A DNA stretch of 64,000 nt from Sunxiuqinia sp963974515. GTDB lineage: Bacteria > Bacteroidota > Bacteroidia > Bacteroidales > Prolixibacteraceae. The notes beneath the pieces are model-generated. The model was given only the letters and a program-made list of their open reading frames with translations. It was not told where the DNA came from and did no database searches. Every line of letters starts with the position of its first letter. Within the stretch, counting starts at the first letter, position 1. Where the stretch lies: assembly GCF_963974515.1 (NCBI RefSeq), contig NZ_CAXBDD010000004.1, positions 71,739-135,738 on the forward strand, in the 5' to 3' direction. Below, piece after piece: positions 36,137 to 44,909 of the stretch. Made by a program: the position numbers and the translations under genes.

Positions 36137-36811
36137 TTACAGAAACAACACCAACATTAATACCACACTTAAGGGAATCGTAAGGTTATCAGACCCTCTC
36201 CAGCTAATCAGTTCTGCCAGCGTACCAGCTATGGCAATCGATAGGGCCAGCCAAAATATTTTCAAATCGAACAATTCCCGGTGGAAATAAAGTGCGATGA
36301 TGCTGACAATAAAACTGGTTACCAAAAATGCCCCTGACCCCAGCCATGTTTTATTTAGTTTTTTCCCAAATAGTTTAATTCTTCCATTATATTCTTTGAT
36401 ATTGATACCGAGGATGGCTGCCATGGGATCGCAAATCGCGAGAATCAACATGGGCAAAATAAACAGGAATTTGTCTTCCATTAGGTCGGCGATCAAAAAT
36501 GTAATATAAATTGAAAGGGGCAGCAGGTAACTTCCAACCGATTTCCGCTTAATGTCATGAATGGATTTCAGCAGCTTGCTGTATTGTGTAATAAAGAGTG
36601 CGGCAAAAAACAGCAAGGCCAGCACCAAAACATACCAATGCGATGGAAAGATGTAAGGAAACGGCACAACAGCCAGGGTTGCCGTAAAATGGGCGAACTT
36701 ACGGGTGATTTCACCTTTTAGCTTAAGCCGCCTGTAGTTGATCTCGTTGAATACGAGCAAAAGAACGATTCCGACCAAATATACAAATGATAAAACAACG
36801 ACATTCCCCAT
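36137..36811 (-). CDS. Dolichol/phytol kinase-like membrane protein
   Basis: This 224-residue, multi-helix membrane protein resembles the SEC59/VTE5 family of CTP-dependent polyprenol and phytol kinases. Supporting segments are EITRKFAHFTATL near the N terminus, ILAICDPMAAILGINI in the middle, a following GKKLNKTWLGSGAFLVTS, and GTLAELISWRGSDNLTIPL near the end. It lies 10 bases after the CdsA-like gene and is probably translated with it. It may phosphorylate a lipid alcohol that the CdsA-like enzyme then activates. The substrate is not known. Confidence 0.78.
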   Translation of the reverse strand: MGNVVVLSFVYLVGIVLLLVFNEINYRRLKLKGEITRKFAHFTATLAVVPFPYIFPSHWYVLVLALLFFAALFITQYSKLLKSIHDIKRKSVGSYLLPLSIYITFLIADLMEDKFLFILPMLILAICDPMAAILGINIKEYNGRIKLFGKKLNKTWLGSGAFLVTSFIVSIIALYFHRELFDLKIFWLALSIAIAGTLAELISWRGSDNLTIPLSVVLMLVLFL

Positions 36812-36821
36812 ACGCTATCTC

Positions 36822-37550
36822 TTAGAAATTTAGAATATAAACACAAAACGTGACCCAAGCTCCTCCGGCAATCAGGCTGTCGAACCGATCAAGAAAGCCA
36901 CCATGTCCGGGAATTAAATTTCCAAAATCCTTTTCCCTGAATTTTCGCTTATAAAATGAAGCGGCCAAGTCACCGGCAAAGGCAAAAAAAACAATGCCTA
37001 CAGCCAATAAAACCGACATAAAAAGCGTGCCTCCGTACAACCGACTCAGCAGCAAACTGCTTGCAAGTGCCACAATGGCTCCCCCGATTAATCCCCCGAC
37101 TGTTTTTGCCGGACTGACGGTCGGAAAAAGCTTTTGTTTTCCCCAAAGCTGCCCGGTTATTTGACTGAAACTATCGAATATGGACAGAACCAAAAACGAA
37201 AACAAAATCAATTCTTTCTGAAGTCGACTGAAAAAAAAGAATCCAGCAGCCAGGGAAATAAAAACAACTAGTGCAACTAAAAAGAACCGTTTTTGTTTAA
37301 ATCCATCGTTCCAAAACAGTTTCAGCAGCTCAAAAAGACCAGCAATAATAATTACGACGGCCAGATAGTTGAACAGAACAGGTCTTAAAACGATACTAAA
37401 AAACAGTAGGTTAATGATGAAGAAGTAGGTCGCGAATTTTGTGTAACTTTTTCGGGCGGTCGCGGAGTCTTTCTTTCGATTGATAAGATAGAAACCAATT
37501 CCGCCAAGAAAGAAATAGATGAGAATGATCAGGTATATTGTTTGAATCAT
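36822..37550 (-). CDS. CdsA-like phosphatidate cytidylyltransferase family protein
   Basis: Starting at the ATG at 37550 this is a 242-residue membrane protein; a TTG at 37580 would extend it by ten residues into the upstream gene. The CdsA signature is complete near the C terminus: GDLAASFYKRKFREKDFGNLIPGHGGFLDRFDS. It activates a phosphorylated lipid with CTP. The rest is about seven hydrophobic helices. It is shorter and less typical than housekeeping CdsA in the N-terminal half, and its neighbour is a kinase-like enzyme, so it may be a second copy specialised for an unusual lipid. Confidence 0.85.
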   Translation of the reverse strand: MIQTIYLIILIYFFLGGIGFYLINRKKDSATARKSYTKFATYFFIINLLFFSIVLRPVLFNYLAVVIIIAGLFELLKLFWNDGFKQKRFFLVALVVFISLAAGFFFFSRLQKELILFSFLVLSIFDSFSQITGQLWGKQKLFPTVSPAKTVGGLIGGAIVALASSLLLSRLYGGTLFMSVLLAVGIVFFAFAGDLAASFYKRKFREKDFGNLIPGHGGFLDRFDSLIAGGAWVTFCVYILNF

Positions 37551-37569
37551 CTTTTTGGTTTTAATCAGA

Positions 37570-38367
37570 TTAGCGAACAATCATCAAAATACCGATAGCT
37601 GCCATGACCGCTGCATACAAGTACCTGACTTTGTTCTCGGAACGATCCGTTTTTACCTTCGTTAAAATTCTGGGGCCCAAAATGGCTCCGGCGATTGATC
37701 CGGCTGTTAAAAAATAAACCAGCATCAGGTCGATTCGTCCAACCAAAAAATGCGCTCCAACCGCAAACAGCGTGTTCACCAGGACCACCATCAGCGAAGT
37801 GCCGATAACCAGCTTGAATGGGATTCGCATGGAAAACAAGCCCGCCAGAACCGGAGCTGTTCCGCTTGTTCCAAAAGTACCTGTGATGAAGCCCGCAAAC
37901 AATCCGAAAATTGATCCTTTCACCTTTCTTCGCATTCCGGAGTCTTCGGACCGAAGCACCTTACCGGCCTCGGATCGCTTTTTTTTCCAGGTACCATGAA
38001 CCATGTTCAACGCAATAAAGATTGAATAAATACCAAAGCCGGCTTTTAGTTGTTCCGGACTAACCATGCCGGTAATACGGGCTCCCGCAAACGCACCCAA
38101 AATACCAGTGAGCGAAAACATCAGTCCAATCCGAAAGTTGATATTGGTTTTCTGGTAGTGGCCCAACGCGCCAACCATACAAATGGGCAGGGTAGCAACC
38201 AACGAAGTAATAACAGCCGTTTGAACCGGCACGCCAATTAGAAGTGTCAGAATGGGCAGAAAGAAAAAACCTCCACCGCCTCCAAGCATGGTTCCAAACA
38301 GACCAATCAGAAAACCAACCAGTGGAAGGATAAAATAAACAGGCTCAATGGAGGAATGAAAAATCAT
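37570..38367 (-). CDS. TauE/SafE (TSUP) family membrane exporter
   Basis: This 265-residue protein is built of about eight membrane helices in two repeats and fits the TSUP family. The N-terminal PLVGFLIGLFGTMLGGGGGFFFLPIL is the family glycine-rich repeat, and the second copy is GLFAGFITGTFGTSGTAPVLAGLF. Members move sulfite, sulfoacetate, sulfopyruvate or other anions, mostly without tested substrates. It follows the DUF6134 gene by 11 bases and precedes the CdsA-like gene by 19 bases, so it is in the same transcript as the lipid-type enzymes. A sulfonate/sulfate link with the neighbouring sulfatase (39049) is conceivable. Confidence 0.87.
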   Translation of the reverse strand: MIFHSSIEPVYFILPLVGFLIGLFGTMLGGGGGFFFLPILTLLIGVPVQTAVITSLVATLPICMVGALGHYQKTNINFRIGLMFSLTGILGAFAGARITGMVSPEQLKAGFGIYSIFIALNMVHGTWKKKRSEAGKVLRSEDSGMRRKVKGSIFGLFAGFITGTFGTSGTAPVLAGLFSMRIPFKLVIGTSLMVVLVNTLFAVGAHFLVGRIDLMLVYFLTAGSIAGAILGPRILTKVKTDRSENKVRYLYAAVMAAIGILMIVR

Positions 38368-38378
38368 AAACTTCAGTT

Positions 38379-38984
38379 TTAGTCGGTACGCTCCATATAA
38401 ATCGTCGCGATCGGGTGCTCAAGGATCGCTGTCTCCAAAACTCCATCTTTATACCGATATTCGTTTGTTCGACGACCTTTGCGATCAGTGATCGCATAGG
38501 TATTTTCAGCGATGTATTGAATCGATTTCATTTCTCCGTTTCGCTCGTTATACATCAGCGAATCCTGTTTTGGCTCGTTGAAATACAACAAACTTCCGCT
38601 GTATGTAATATTTTTGTTCACCCATGTCGAATCTCCATCCTTGATCAAAAGGTAGGCTTCGTCCATTCTTTTCAGTTGCGTATCAGAGTTAATGCTGCCA
38701 TTCTTCAACGTTTGCACACGATACTTCAATAAATTACCATTCTGGTAATGGCTTTGTTGTGTGTATTTCACCTTGTAAGAAAAAACGATTCGGATTTCAA
38801 TATCAGTCACTGCATCAATACTTATTTCGTTGTCCAACTTTGTCTGATTGACGGTAAACTCTCCAATATTCATCCCTAAAGCCCGAATCCGGTATTTGGC
38901 TTCTGAAATCGCGGGCTGCGCAAAAACAGTTCCCCAAAAAAAGAATCCAATTAGAAAGGTCCAAACGTATTTTGTGTCTCTCAT
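38379..38984 (-). CDS. DUF6134 family exported protein
   Basis: With the ATG at 38984 this is a 201-residue protein; the TTG at 39029 adds a non-signal stretch. It has a signal peptide, TFLIGFFFWGTVFAQP, and then a beta-rich body such as YRIRALGMNIGEFTVNQTK, FSYKVKYTQQSHYQNGNLLKY and TYAITDRKGRRTNEYRY. These fit DUF6134, a Bacteroidota family of unknown role. It is the first gene of the eight-gene block, 64 bases after the sulfatase. Its place before a TSUP exporter and lipid enzymes suggests an envelope function. Confidence 0.7.
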   Translation of the reverse strand: MRDTKYVWTFLIGFFFWGTVFAQPAISEAKYRIRALGMNIGEFTVNQTKLDNEISIDAVTDIEIRIVFSYKVKYTQQSHYQNGNLLKYRVQTLKNGSINSDTQLKRMDEAYLLIKDGDSTWVNKNITYSGSLLYFNEPKQDSLMYNERNGEMKSIQYIAENTYAITDRKGRRTNEYRYKDGVLETAILEHPIATIYMERTD

Positions 38985-39048
38985 CCTGCTATCGACTATA
39001 AATTCAGTGATGAACTTCTCAATTTCCAAAACCTGTGAAGTGGCCTAC

Positions 39049-40485
39049 TTACTCGTCTCCAAAAGGAAACGGCTCAGAAGGCACGCGGGCATCAGCCAGA
39101 AGCGCTTTCATTTCTTCAACAATTTCTGGATGTTCACTGGCCACATTGTTTTCTTCGCCCAAATCAACCGACAAATCGTACAGTTCGAAAGTCTGCTTTT
39201 CGGGATTAAAAACCTGATAGGTGACAAATTTCCAGTTATCTTTCCGAATAGCCTGACGTCCACCCTGCTCATGAAACTCCCAATACAGCTGATCGTGTTG
39301 CTGCTGATCCTCCTCGCCAAGCAAGGCAGGCAAAAATGAAATACCCTGAATATCTTGTGGAGCCTCTGCACCTGCCATTTCAGCAAAAGTTGGCAGCACA
39401 TCCCAAAAAGCCGAAACATGATCAGATACACTGCCGGCAACAATATTGGCCGGCCAACGGGCAATCATCGGCACGCGGATGCCTCCTTCGTACAAATCGC
39501 GTTTGTAACCTTTCAAGGGGCCATTGCTGTCAAAATAATCCGGATCGGCACCACCTTCCAGGTGCGGACCATTGTCTGAAGTGAACACAACGAGGGTGTT
39601 TTCTTCGATCCCAAGTTCTGCCAGCTTCTTCATTACGTCACCAACCTGCTGGTCCAACAGGGTTACCATGGCTGCAAATGCGGCATGCGACTCTTCCTGA
39701 TAGCCGTAAGCTCCTTCGCGAAAGCGTGCATCACCCGGTTCCGCCCCGTCATAGACGCGTTCAGGTAGATATTTACCTCTGAATTCGGCCATATATTCTT
39801 CCGGAATCAGCAATTCGGCATGCGGAATCACATTAGGATAAAACAAAAAGAACGATGTATCCTTGTTGGCCTCGATAAAACGCAATGCTTGTTCATGAAT
39901 CAACGTCGGTGCATAAGTTTCAAACTGATCCCCGGCATTGCCTTCCAATTCAATTTTCTCCTGGTTATGCCACAAATGCCCGGGATAGTAATTGTGTGCC
40001 AAACTCTGGCAGTTATACCCGTAAAACTCGTCAATCCCCTGTTTGTTTGGATCACCTTCGGTATCCACGAAGCCAAGCCCCCATTTGCCAAAAGCGCCGG
40101 TCACATAGCCAGCTTCTTTTAGGATTTCGGGCAAGGTGAGCGACTCAGCTGGTAAAGGCCACTGCCCTTCGGGATCCCAACCTTTGTTCCCGCGAATCGG
40201 CGTATGCCCGGTATCCAGTCCGGTCATCAGCGATGAGCGCGACGGAGCACAAACCGTCGTTCCAGCATAATGCTGGGTAAACAGCATCCCCTGACTGGCC
40301 AGCCTGTCAATATTCGGTGTTTGAAATTTTTGCTGTCCGTAACAACTTAAATCGCCATAACCCAAATCGTCGGCCAAAATGTAGACAATGTTGGGTTTTG
40401 GTGCTTGCTTTTCCTTTTCGGGGGAAGTCTGACAGGCCGTAAAAACAGACAAAGCGGCCAAGCCACTGAAAATCGTTTGATTCAT
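39049..40485 (-). CDS. Sulfatase (arylsulfatase family), lipoprotein
   Basis: This 478-residue exported enzyme hydrolyses sulfate esters. It has a lipobox at Cys18 (VFTAC). The metal site opens with NIVYILADDLGYGD, and the formylglycine motif is CAPSR with Cys79, the cysteine type that needs conversion by a maturase (anSME or FGE). Later motifs include GKWGLG, FFLFYPNVIPHA and VVFTSDNGPH. Substrate is unknown; such enzymes act on sulfated polysaccharides in Bacteroidota. No polysaccharide lyase, SusCD pair or maturase gene is in the window. A hairpin at 40544-40570 separates it from ilvD. Confidence 0.92.
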   Translation of the reverse strand: MNQTIFSGLAALSVFTACQTSPEKEKQAPKPNIVYILADDLGYGDLSCYGQQKFQTPNIDRLASQGMLFTQHYAGTTVCAPSRSSLMTGLDTGHTPIRGNKGWDPEGQWPLPAESLTLPEILKEAGYVTGAFGKWGLGFVDTEGDPNKQGIDEFYGYNCQSLAHNYYPGHLWHNQEKIELEGNAGDQFETYAPTLIHEQALRFIEANKDTSFFLFYPNVIPHAELLIPEEYMAEFRGKYLPERVYDGAEPGDARFREGAYGYQEESHAAFAAMVTLLDQQVGDVMKKLAELGIEENTLVVFTSDNGPHLEGGADPDYFDSNGPLKGYKRDLYEGGIRVPMIARWPANIVAGSVSDHVSAFWDVLPTFAEMAGAEAPQDIQGISFLPALLGEEDQQQHDQLYWEFHEQGGRQAIRKDNWKFVTYQVFNPEKQTFELYDLSVDLGEENNVASEHPEIVEEMKALLADARVPSEPFPFGDE

Positions 40486-40543
40486 TTTTTCAAGTTTGAT
40501 TTGAGTAGTAGATTTCTTTTAGCGTGACCAAAATAAGCAATAA

Positions 40544-40570
40544 TGCCCCAACAACAAAGCTGCCGGGGCA
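40544..40570 (-). terminator. Possible terminator of ilvD
   Basis: TGCCCC and GGGGCA form a 6-bp GC-rich stem with a 15-base loop. The minus-strand tail is ATTATTGCTTATTTT, only partly T-rich. It lies between ilvD and the sulfatase. Confidence 0.4.
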
Positions 40571-40691
40571 ATATCCATTAAAATGTTTGTCCGCTTACTT
40601 CCAATTTATGCGATTCTGGCTGTCAATCATCGTCATTTGTGGTCATAGGCCGTTTAAAAACAACTTAATGACCAGCTAATGACAATACTGC

Positions 40692-42368
40692 TTAAACCGT
40701 CACACAGCCTTCGGAAGCGTTCGATACCAGCTGCACATACTTTTTGAGAATGCCGGAAGTCGCTTTGCTGGCTGGCTTCACCCAGGACTTTCGGCGTTCG
40801 GCAATTTCCACTTCACTCAAGTCAACCGAAAGTTGGTTTTGGGTGATATCGATGGTGATCATATCGCCATTCCGGACCAGTCCAATCAGCCCACCTTCAA
40901 CAGCTTCGGGAGTGATGTGCCCCACCACGAATCCGTGTGAGCCTCCTGAAAACCGGCCATCGGTAATCAGCGCCACATCCTTGCCCAGGCCGGCTCCAAT
41001 CACTGCGCTGGTTGGCTTTAGCATCTCCGGCATGCCCGGCCCGCCTTTGGGCCCCGAATTCCGGATTACAATCACCTCGCCTTTTTGAACTTCAGATAAA
41101 ATTCCCTTAATGGCTAGAAATTCATCTTCGTACACCCGCGCCGGGCCGGTAAACGATTCGCCTTCTTTACCCGTAATCTTGGCTACGGCGCCATCTTCAG
41201 CCAGGTTGCCATACAAAACCTGCAGGTGCCCGGTCTTTTTGATCGGGTTGCTCAAAGGCCGGATAATTTTTTGATCCTGATCGAGGTCTGGCACCCGATC
41301 GAGGTTTTCACCCAAGGTTTTTCCGGTCACCGTCAGACAGTTTCCATCCAGAAAACCTTCTTTGAGCATAAACTTCATCACCGCCGGCACACCACCCTGA
41401 TCATGCAGGTCTTCCATCAGGTATTCGCCGCTGGGTTTCAAATCGGCCAGGTAAGGTGTTGTGTTGCTGATTCGTTGAAAATCATCAATCGTCAAATTGA
41501 CCCCCACTGCTTTAGCCATTGCAACCAGGTGAATCACCGCATTGGTCGATCCTCCCAGAATCATAATCAGGCGAATGGCATTCTCAAAAGCAGTCTTGGT
41601 CATGATGTCCCGGGGTTTAATGTCTTTGAGAAGCAATTCGTTGATCGCTTCGCCCAACTGAACGCACTCCGATTTTTTTTCCTTGCTCAAAGCCGGATTT
41701 GAAGATGTATAAGGCAAGCTCATTCCCATGCATTCAATGGCAGCAGCCATGGTGTTGGCCGTGTACATGCCCCCGCAAGCGCCGGCTCCCGGAATACAAT
41801 GCTGAATGATTCCCTTGTAGTCATCGTCGCTCATGTCGCCTTTGATGCGTTCTCCATAGGCTTCAAAAGCCGACACAATATTCAAATCCCGGTTTTTCCA
41901 CCGTCCCTTTTTCACCGTTCCTCCGTACATCAAAATCCCCGGACGGTTCAGCCGCCCCAAGGCAATCATGGCTCCCGGCATGTTTTTATCGCAGCCCACA
42001 ATCGGGATTACCGCATCGTAAAACTGCGCGCTCACTACGGTTTCAATCGAATCAGCTATAATTTCGCGCGAGGGAAGCGAATACTTCATGCCTTCGGTGC
42101 CATTAGTAATGCCATCGCTGACACCAATGGTATGAAAAATCAATCCATACAAATCCTTTTGAGCATCCACTCCCCGCTTGACCGCATCGGCCAAACCATT
42201 CAGGTGCATGTTGCAGGGATTCCCCTGAAAGCCCGTACTCACAATTCCCACCTGGGCCTTTTTGAGGTCACTTTCGCTCATGCCAATGGCATAAAGCATG
42301 GCTTGCGATGCGGGAAGCGTCTCGTCCTGGGTAATTTTTTCGCTATATCGATTCAATTTCTTTTCCAT
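40692..42368 (-). CDS. ilvD: Dihydroxy-acid dehydratase
   Basis: This 558-residue iron-sulfur enzyme removes water from 2,3-dihydroxy-isovalerate and -methylvalerate, the third step of valine and isoleucine synthesis. Conserved segments include VIPIVGCDKNMPGAMIA, CIPGAGACGGMYTANTM with cluster Cys, LMILGGSTNAVIHL and ITDGRFSGGSHGFVVGHITPEA. Length is normal. No other ilv genes are nearby; the next genes upstream are iorBA, with 81 bases between. A shared role in 2-oxo acid metabolism is possible, since IOR-type enzymes act on amino-acid-derived oxo acids. Confidence 0.95.
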   Translation of the reverse strand: MEKKLNRYSEKITQDETLPASQAMLYAIGMSESDLKKAQVGIVSTGFQGNPCNMHLNGLADAVKRGVDAQKDLYGLIFHTIGVSDGITNGTEGMKYSLPSREIIADSIETVVSAQFYDAVIPIVGCDKNMPGAMIALGRLNRPGILMYGGTVKKGRWKNRDLNIVSAFEAYGERIKGDMSDDDYKGIIQHCIPGAGACGGMYTANTMAAAIECMGMSLPYTSSNPALSKEKKSECVQLGEAINELLLKDIKPRDIMTKTAFENAIRLIMILGGSTNAVIHLVAMAKAVGVNLTIDDFQRISNTTPYLADLKPSGEYLMEDLHDQGGVPAVMKFMLKEGFLDGNCLTVTGKTLGENLDRVPDLDQDQKIIRPLSNPIKKTGHLQVLYGNLAEDGAVAKITGKEGESFTGPARVYEDEFLAIKGILSEVQKGEVIVIRNSGPKGGPGMPEMLKPTSAVIGAGLGKDVALITDGRFSGGSHGFVVGHITPEAVEGGLIGLVRNGDMITIDITQNQLSVDLSEVEIAERRKSWVKPASKATSGILKKYVQLVSNASEGCVTV

Positions 42369-42449
42369 AACAATTTCATTCAGGTCATTAATACTGATTT
42401 GTTAACGTTTCCTGTCGCATATTGTTTGGAAGAGAAAACTGCGCGCGGT

Positions 42450-43031
42450 CTATTTATTTTCCTCGGAGAATTGCCGGCCTGCGCGAATTGCTTTCAGGTT
42501 GACTTCAACAATCTGCTCTCCTTTTCGGGCAAAAACCTCGCGGATACCATCCTCCAATTTTGCAAAATCGATGTCGATAAACGGGCTGGCAGCGCCGAGC
42601 ATCACCATGTTTGACGCGCGGGCATTGCCGGCTTCCTTCGCGATCCGGTCGGCATCGATGGCAATAAAGCGGGGAAGCTTGTGAATTTCTTCCATCACCT
42701 TTTCGAACTCCGGATAGTTGGGAATATTCACAAAAGGCGTGGTGTTCGTCACCAGATAGCCAACTGCCGAAAGGAAAGGCAGATAACGAAGCGACTCCAT
42801 CGGCTCGACCGATAGAATCAGGTCGGCAGTTCCCATCTGAATCAAATCCGAAGCTATGGGTTTGTCGGAAATACGCATATGCGAAACCACCGCTCCACCG
42901 CGCTGGCTCATGCCATGTGTTTCAGCTTGTTTCAGGTACAGGTTGTTTTCGAGGGCGGCTGTTCCCAAAGCGGCGGCAATGGATAAAATTCCTTGTCCGC
43001 CAACTCCGGCTAATATGATGTTTGATTTCAT
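42450..43031 (-). CDS. iorB: Indolepyruvate:ferredoxin oxidoreductase, beta subunit
   Basis: The ATG at 43031 gives a 193-residue protein; a longer frame would overlap iorA and looks spurious. It is the small gamma-domain subunit of the 2-oxo acid:ferredoxin oxidoreductases. It opens with NIILAGVGGQGILSIAAALG, and has YLKQAETHGMSQRGGAVVSH and SDLIQMGTADLILSVEP. With IorA it converts indolepyruvate or other aryl pyruvates to acyl-CoA and CO2 with ferredoxin reduction; the reaction can also run in reverse in anaerobes. It begins 11 bases after the iorA stop codon. Confidence 0.92.
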   Translation of the reverse strand: MKSNIILAGVGGQGILSIAAALGTAALENNLYLKQAETHGMSQRGGAVVSHMRISDKPIASDLIQMGTADLILSVEPMESLRYLPFLSAVGYLVTNTTPFVNIPNYPEFEKVMEEIHKLPRFIAIDADRIAKEAGNARASNMVMLGAASPFIDIDFAKLEDGIREVFARKGEQIVEVNLKAIRAGRQFSEENK

Positions 43032-43042
43032 TTTTTCAGTTT

Positions 43043-44653
43043 TTAATGGTTGGCATGACGGCTTACGTTTCTCTTGCGGCGGCTGGCCCGCTGAATACAT
43101 TCGCGGCGTGGGATAATAACCGAAACGCCATCGTATTCCAGCTCCTCGCGAAACAGTTTCACCAGTTCGGCATGATTCTTTTTCAGTGGAACAATCACAT
43201 GAATGTGCGCCGGGTCAACACCCAAACCTTCGCAAATGCTTTCAATTTTACCGAAGGCTGAAGAATCCTGTCCGCCAGTCATGGATACCGATTCGTTATC
43301 GGAAATTACCACTGTGATGTTTGACTTCTCATTCACCGCATCGAGCAAACCAGTAATTCCCGAATGGGCAAAAGTGGAGTCACCAATAACAGCTACTGCG
43401 GGAATCAATCCGGCATCAGCCGCGCCCTTCGCCATTGTAATAGAAGCTCCCATATCAACACATGAACTGATGGTTTCGTAAGGAGGAAGAGCTCCCAGCG
43501 TGTAGCAACCAATATCGGAAAACACGCGGCCCTTTCCATAGTCGGCCAACACTTCGTTCATGGCTTCGTAAGCATCCTGGTGGCCGCAGCCCTGGCACAA
43601 AGCCGGCGGGCGATTGGCTACCACCGAAGGAACCTGAATTCCCACGTAAATATCCTTACCCAATGCTTTCGCCACCAAATCGGGGTTCAGCTCACCATCG
43701 CGTGGCAGAGTCCCATCCAATCGGCCTTTGATTGGCGTTCCACAGGCAAAATAGCCTTTCAACTGTTCTTCGACCAGCGGATACCCTTCTTCCAACACCA
43801 AAATCGTATCGCATTCAGTTTCCAACTTCTTCAATTGTTTTTCGGGAAGCGGATACTGCGAAATTTTCAACACCGGATAAGGACAAGCTTCATCGGGATA
43901 ATTCTCCATCAGGTAGTTGTACGAAATTCCACAGCAGATAATCCCCATACGTTTGTCGGCTGCATCGTGATATTGGTTGTAATTTGATTCTTCGGAAAGT
44001 TTCACAAATGAGGCTTGCTTTTCGAGCAGCGACTTGTACCGTCGGCGCGCAATGGCCGGAAGCAGCACAAACTGGCGCGGATCTTGCGGCATGCTCAGCT
44101 GATTTTCATCCAACACGGGTTTGTATTCCACCCCGGCCCTGGAGTGAGCCAGGCGTGTGGTTATTCGCAACATCACCGGTACTCCGGTTTCTTCCGAAAG
44201 CGCAAAACCCTCGCGAGCCATGTCGTAAGCTTCCTGCTGGTTCGATGGCTCCAGCACCGGAATCATGGCAAACTGTCCGTAGTACCGCGAATCCTGCTCG
44301 TTTTGCGACGAATGCATGGACGGGTCATCGGCAACCGTCAGCACAAAGCCTCCATTTACGCCGGTAATGGCCGAATTAATAAAGGCGTCGGCCGCCACGT
44401 TCAATCCCACGTGTTTCATACAGGCCATGGTTCGCTTTCCGGCGTAACTCATACCCAGGGCCGTTTCGTAGGCCGTTTTCTCGTTGGCTGACCATTTGCT
44501 GTGTAACTGGCGTTCAATGGCCAACTCATTTTCCTGAATATATTCGGTAATTTCAGTTGATGGTGTTCCCGGATAGGCATATACGCCCGACATCCCTCCG
44601 TCAATCGCACCCTGCCCGATCGCTTCAACTCCAAGTAATAAATGCTTATGCAT
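43043..44653 (-). CDS. iorA: Indolepyruvate:ferredoxin oxidoreductase, alpha subunit
   Basis: This 536-residue TPP-dependent subunit has the N-terminal pyrimidine-binding part (GVYAYPGTPSTEITEYI, GLNVAADAFINSAITGV) and the C-terminal TPP-binding part (VFSDIGCYTLGALPPY, AVIGDSTFAHSGITGLLDAVN). Many archaeal IorA proteins are 600 residues or more and end in an 8Fe ferredoxin domain. Here the chain ends after IIPRRECIQRASRR with no such cysteine motifs, so an external ferredoxin must pass electrons. I believe other Bacteroidota have the same short form. It is transcribed first, from a well-formed promoter at 44686-44715, and is coupled to iorB. Confidence 0.93.
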   Translation of the reverse strand: MHKHLLLGVEAIGQGAIDGGMSGVYAYPGTPSTEITEYIQENELAIERQLHSKWSANEKTAYETALGMSYAGKRTMACMKHVGLNVAADAFINSAITGVNGGFVLTVADDPSMHSSQNEQDSRYYGQFAMIPVLEPSNQQEAYDMAREGFALSEETGVPVMLRITTRLAHSRAGVEYKPVLDENQLSMPQDPRQFVLLPAIARRRYKSLLEKQASFVKLSEESNYNQYHDAADKRMGIICCGISYNYLMENYPDEACPYPVLKISQYPLPEKQLKKLETECDTILVLEEGYPLVEEQLKGYFACGTPIKGRLDGTLPRDGELNPDLVAKALGKDIYVGIQVPSVVANRPPALCQGCGHQDAYEAMNEVLADYGKGRVFSDIGCYTLGALPPYETISSCVDMGASITMAKGAADAGLIPAVAVIGDSTFAHSGITGLLDAVNEKSNITVVISDNESVSMTGGQDSSAFGKIESICEGLGVDPAHIHVIVPLKKNHAELVKLFREELEYDGVSVIIPRRECIQRASRRKRNVSRHANH

Positions 44654-44685
44654 AGTGTTGATTTATTGATTTCGTTTTGAGACTT

Positions 44686-44715
44686 CAAAATTAGCAGTCC
44701 AAACCTTAGAACCAA
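44686..44715 (-). promoter_or_regulatory. Promoter of iorAB
   Basis: On the minus strand TTG (44715-44713) is followed by a 19-base spacer and TAATTTTG (44693-44686). Both elements and spacing fit the Bacteroidota consensus. The start of transcription would be near 44680, about 28 bases before the iorA ATG. Confidence 0.68.
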
Positions 44716-44909
44716 TATAAATTACTTGGCTCGGGAAATTGAAAACCGCTGTTTCTAAGCACGTACGGAGCAGACTGAAAAAACATCGGGGCCTTTTCCA
44801 AAAAAATCCGGACATTTCCAGCCAGACTGTCAGTGATCAGCAGTCGGTCAATCCTGTGCCTGTGGTTTGGATCCTTGGAACATGAAATCTGGAATTTTGA
44901 ATCTGAAAC

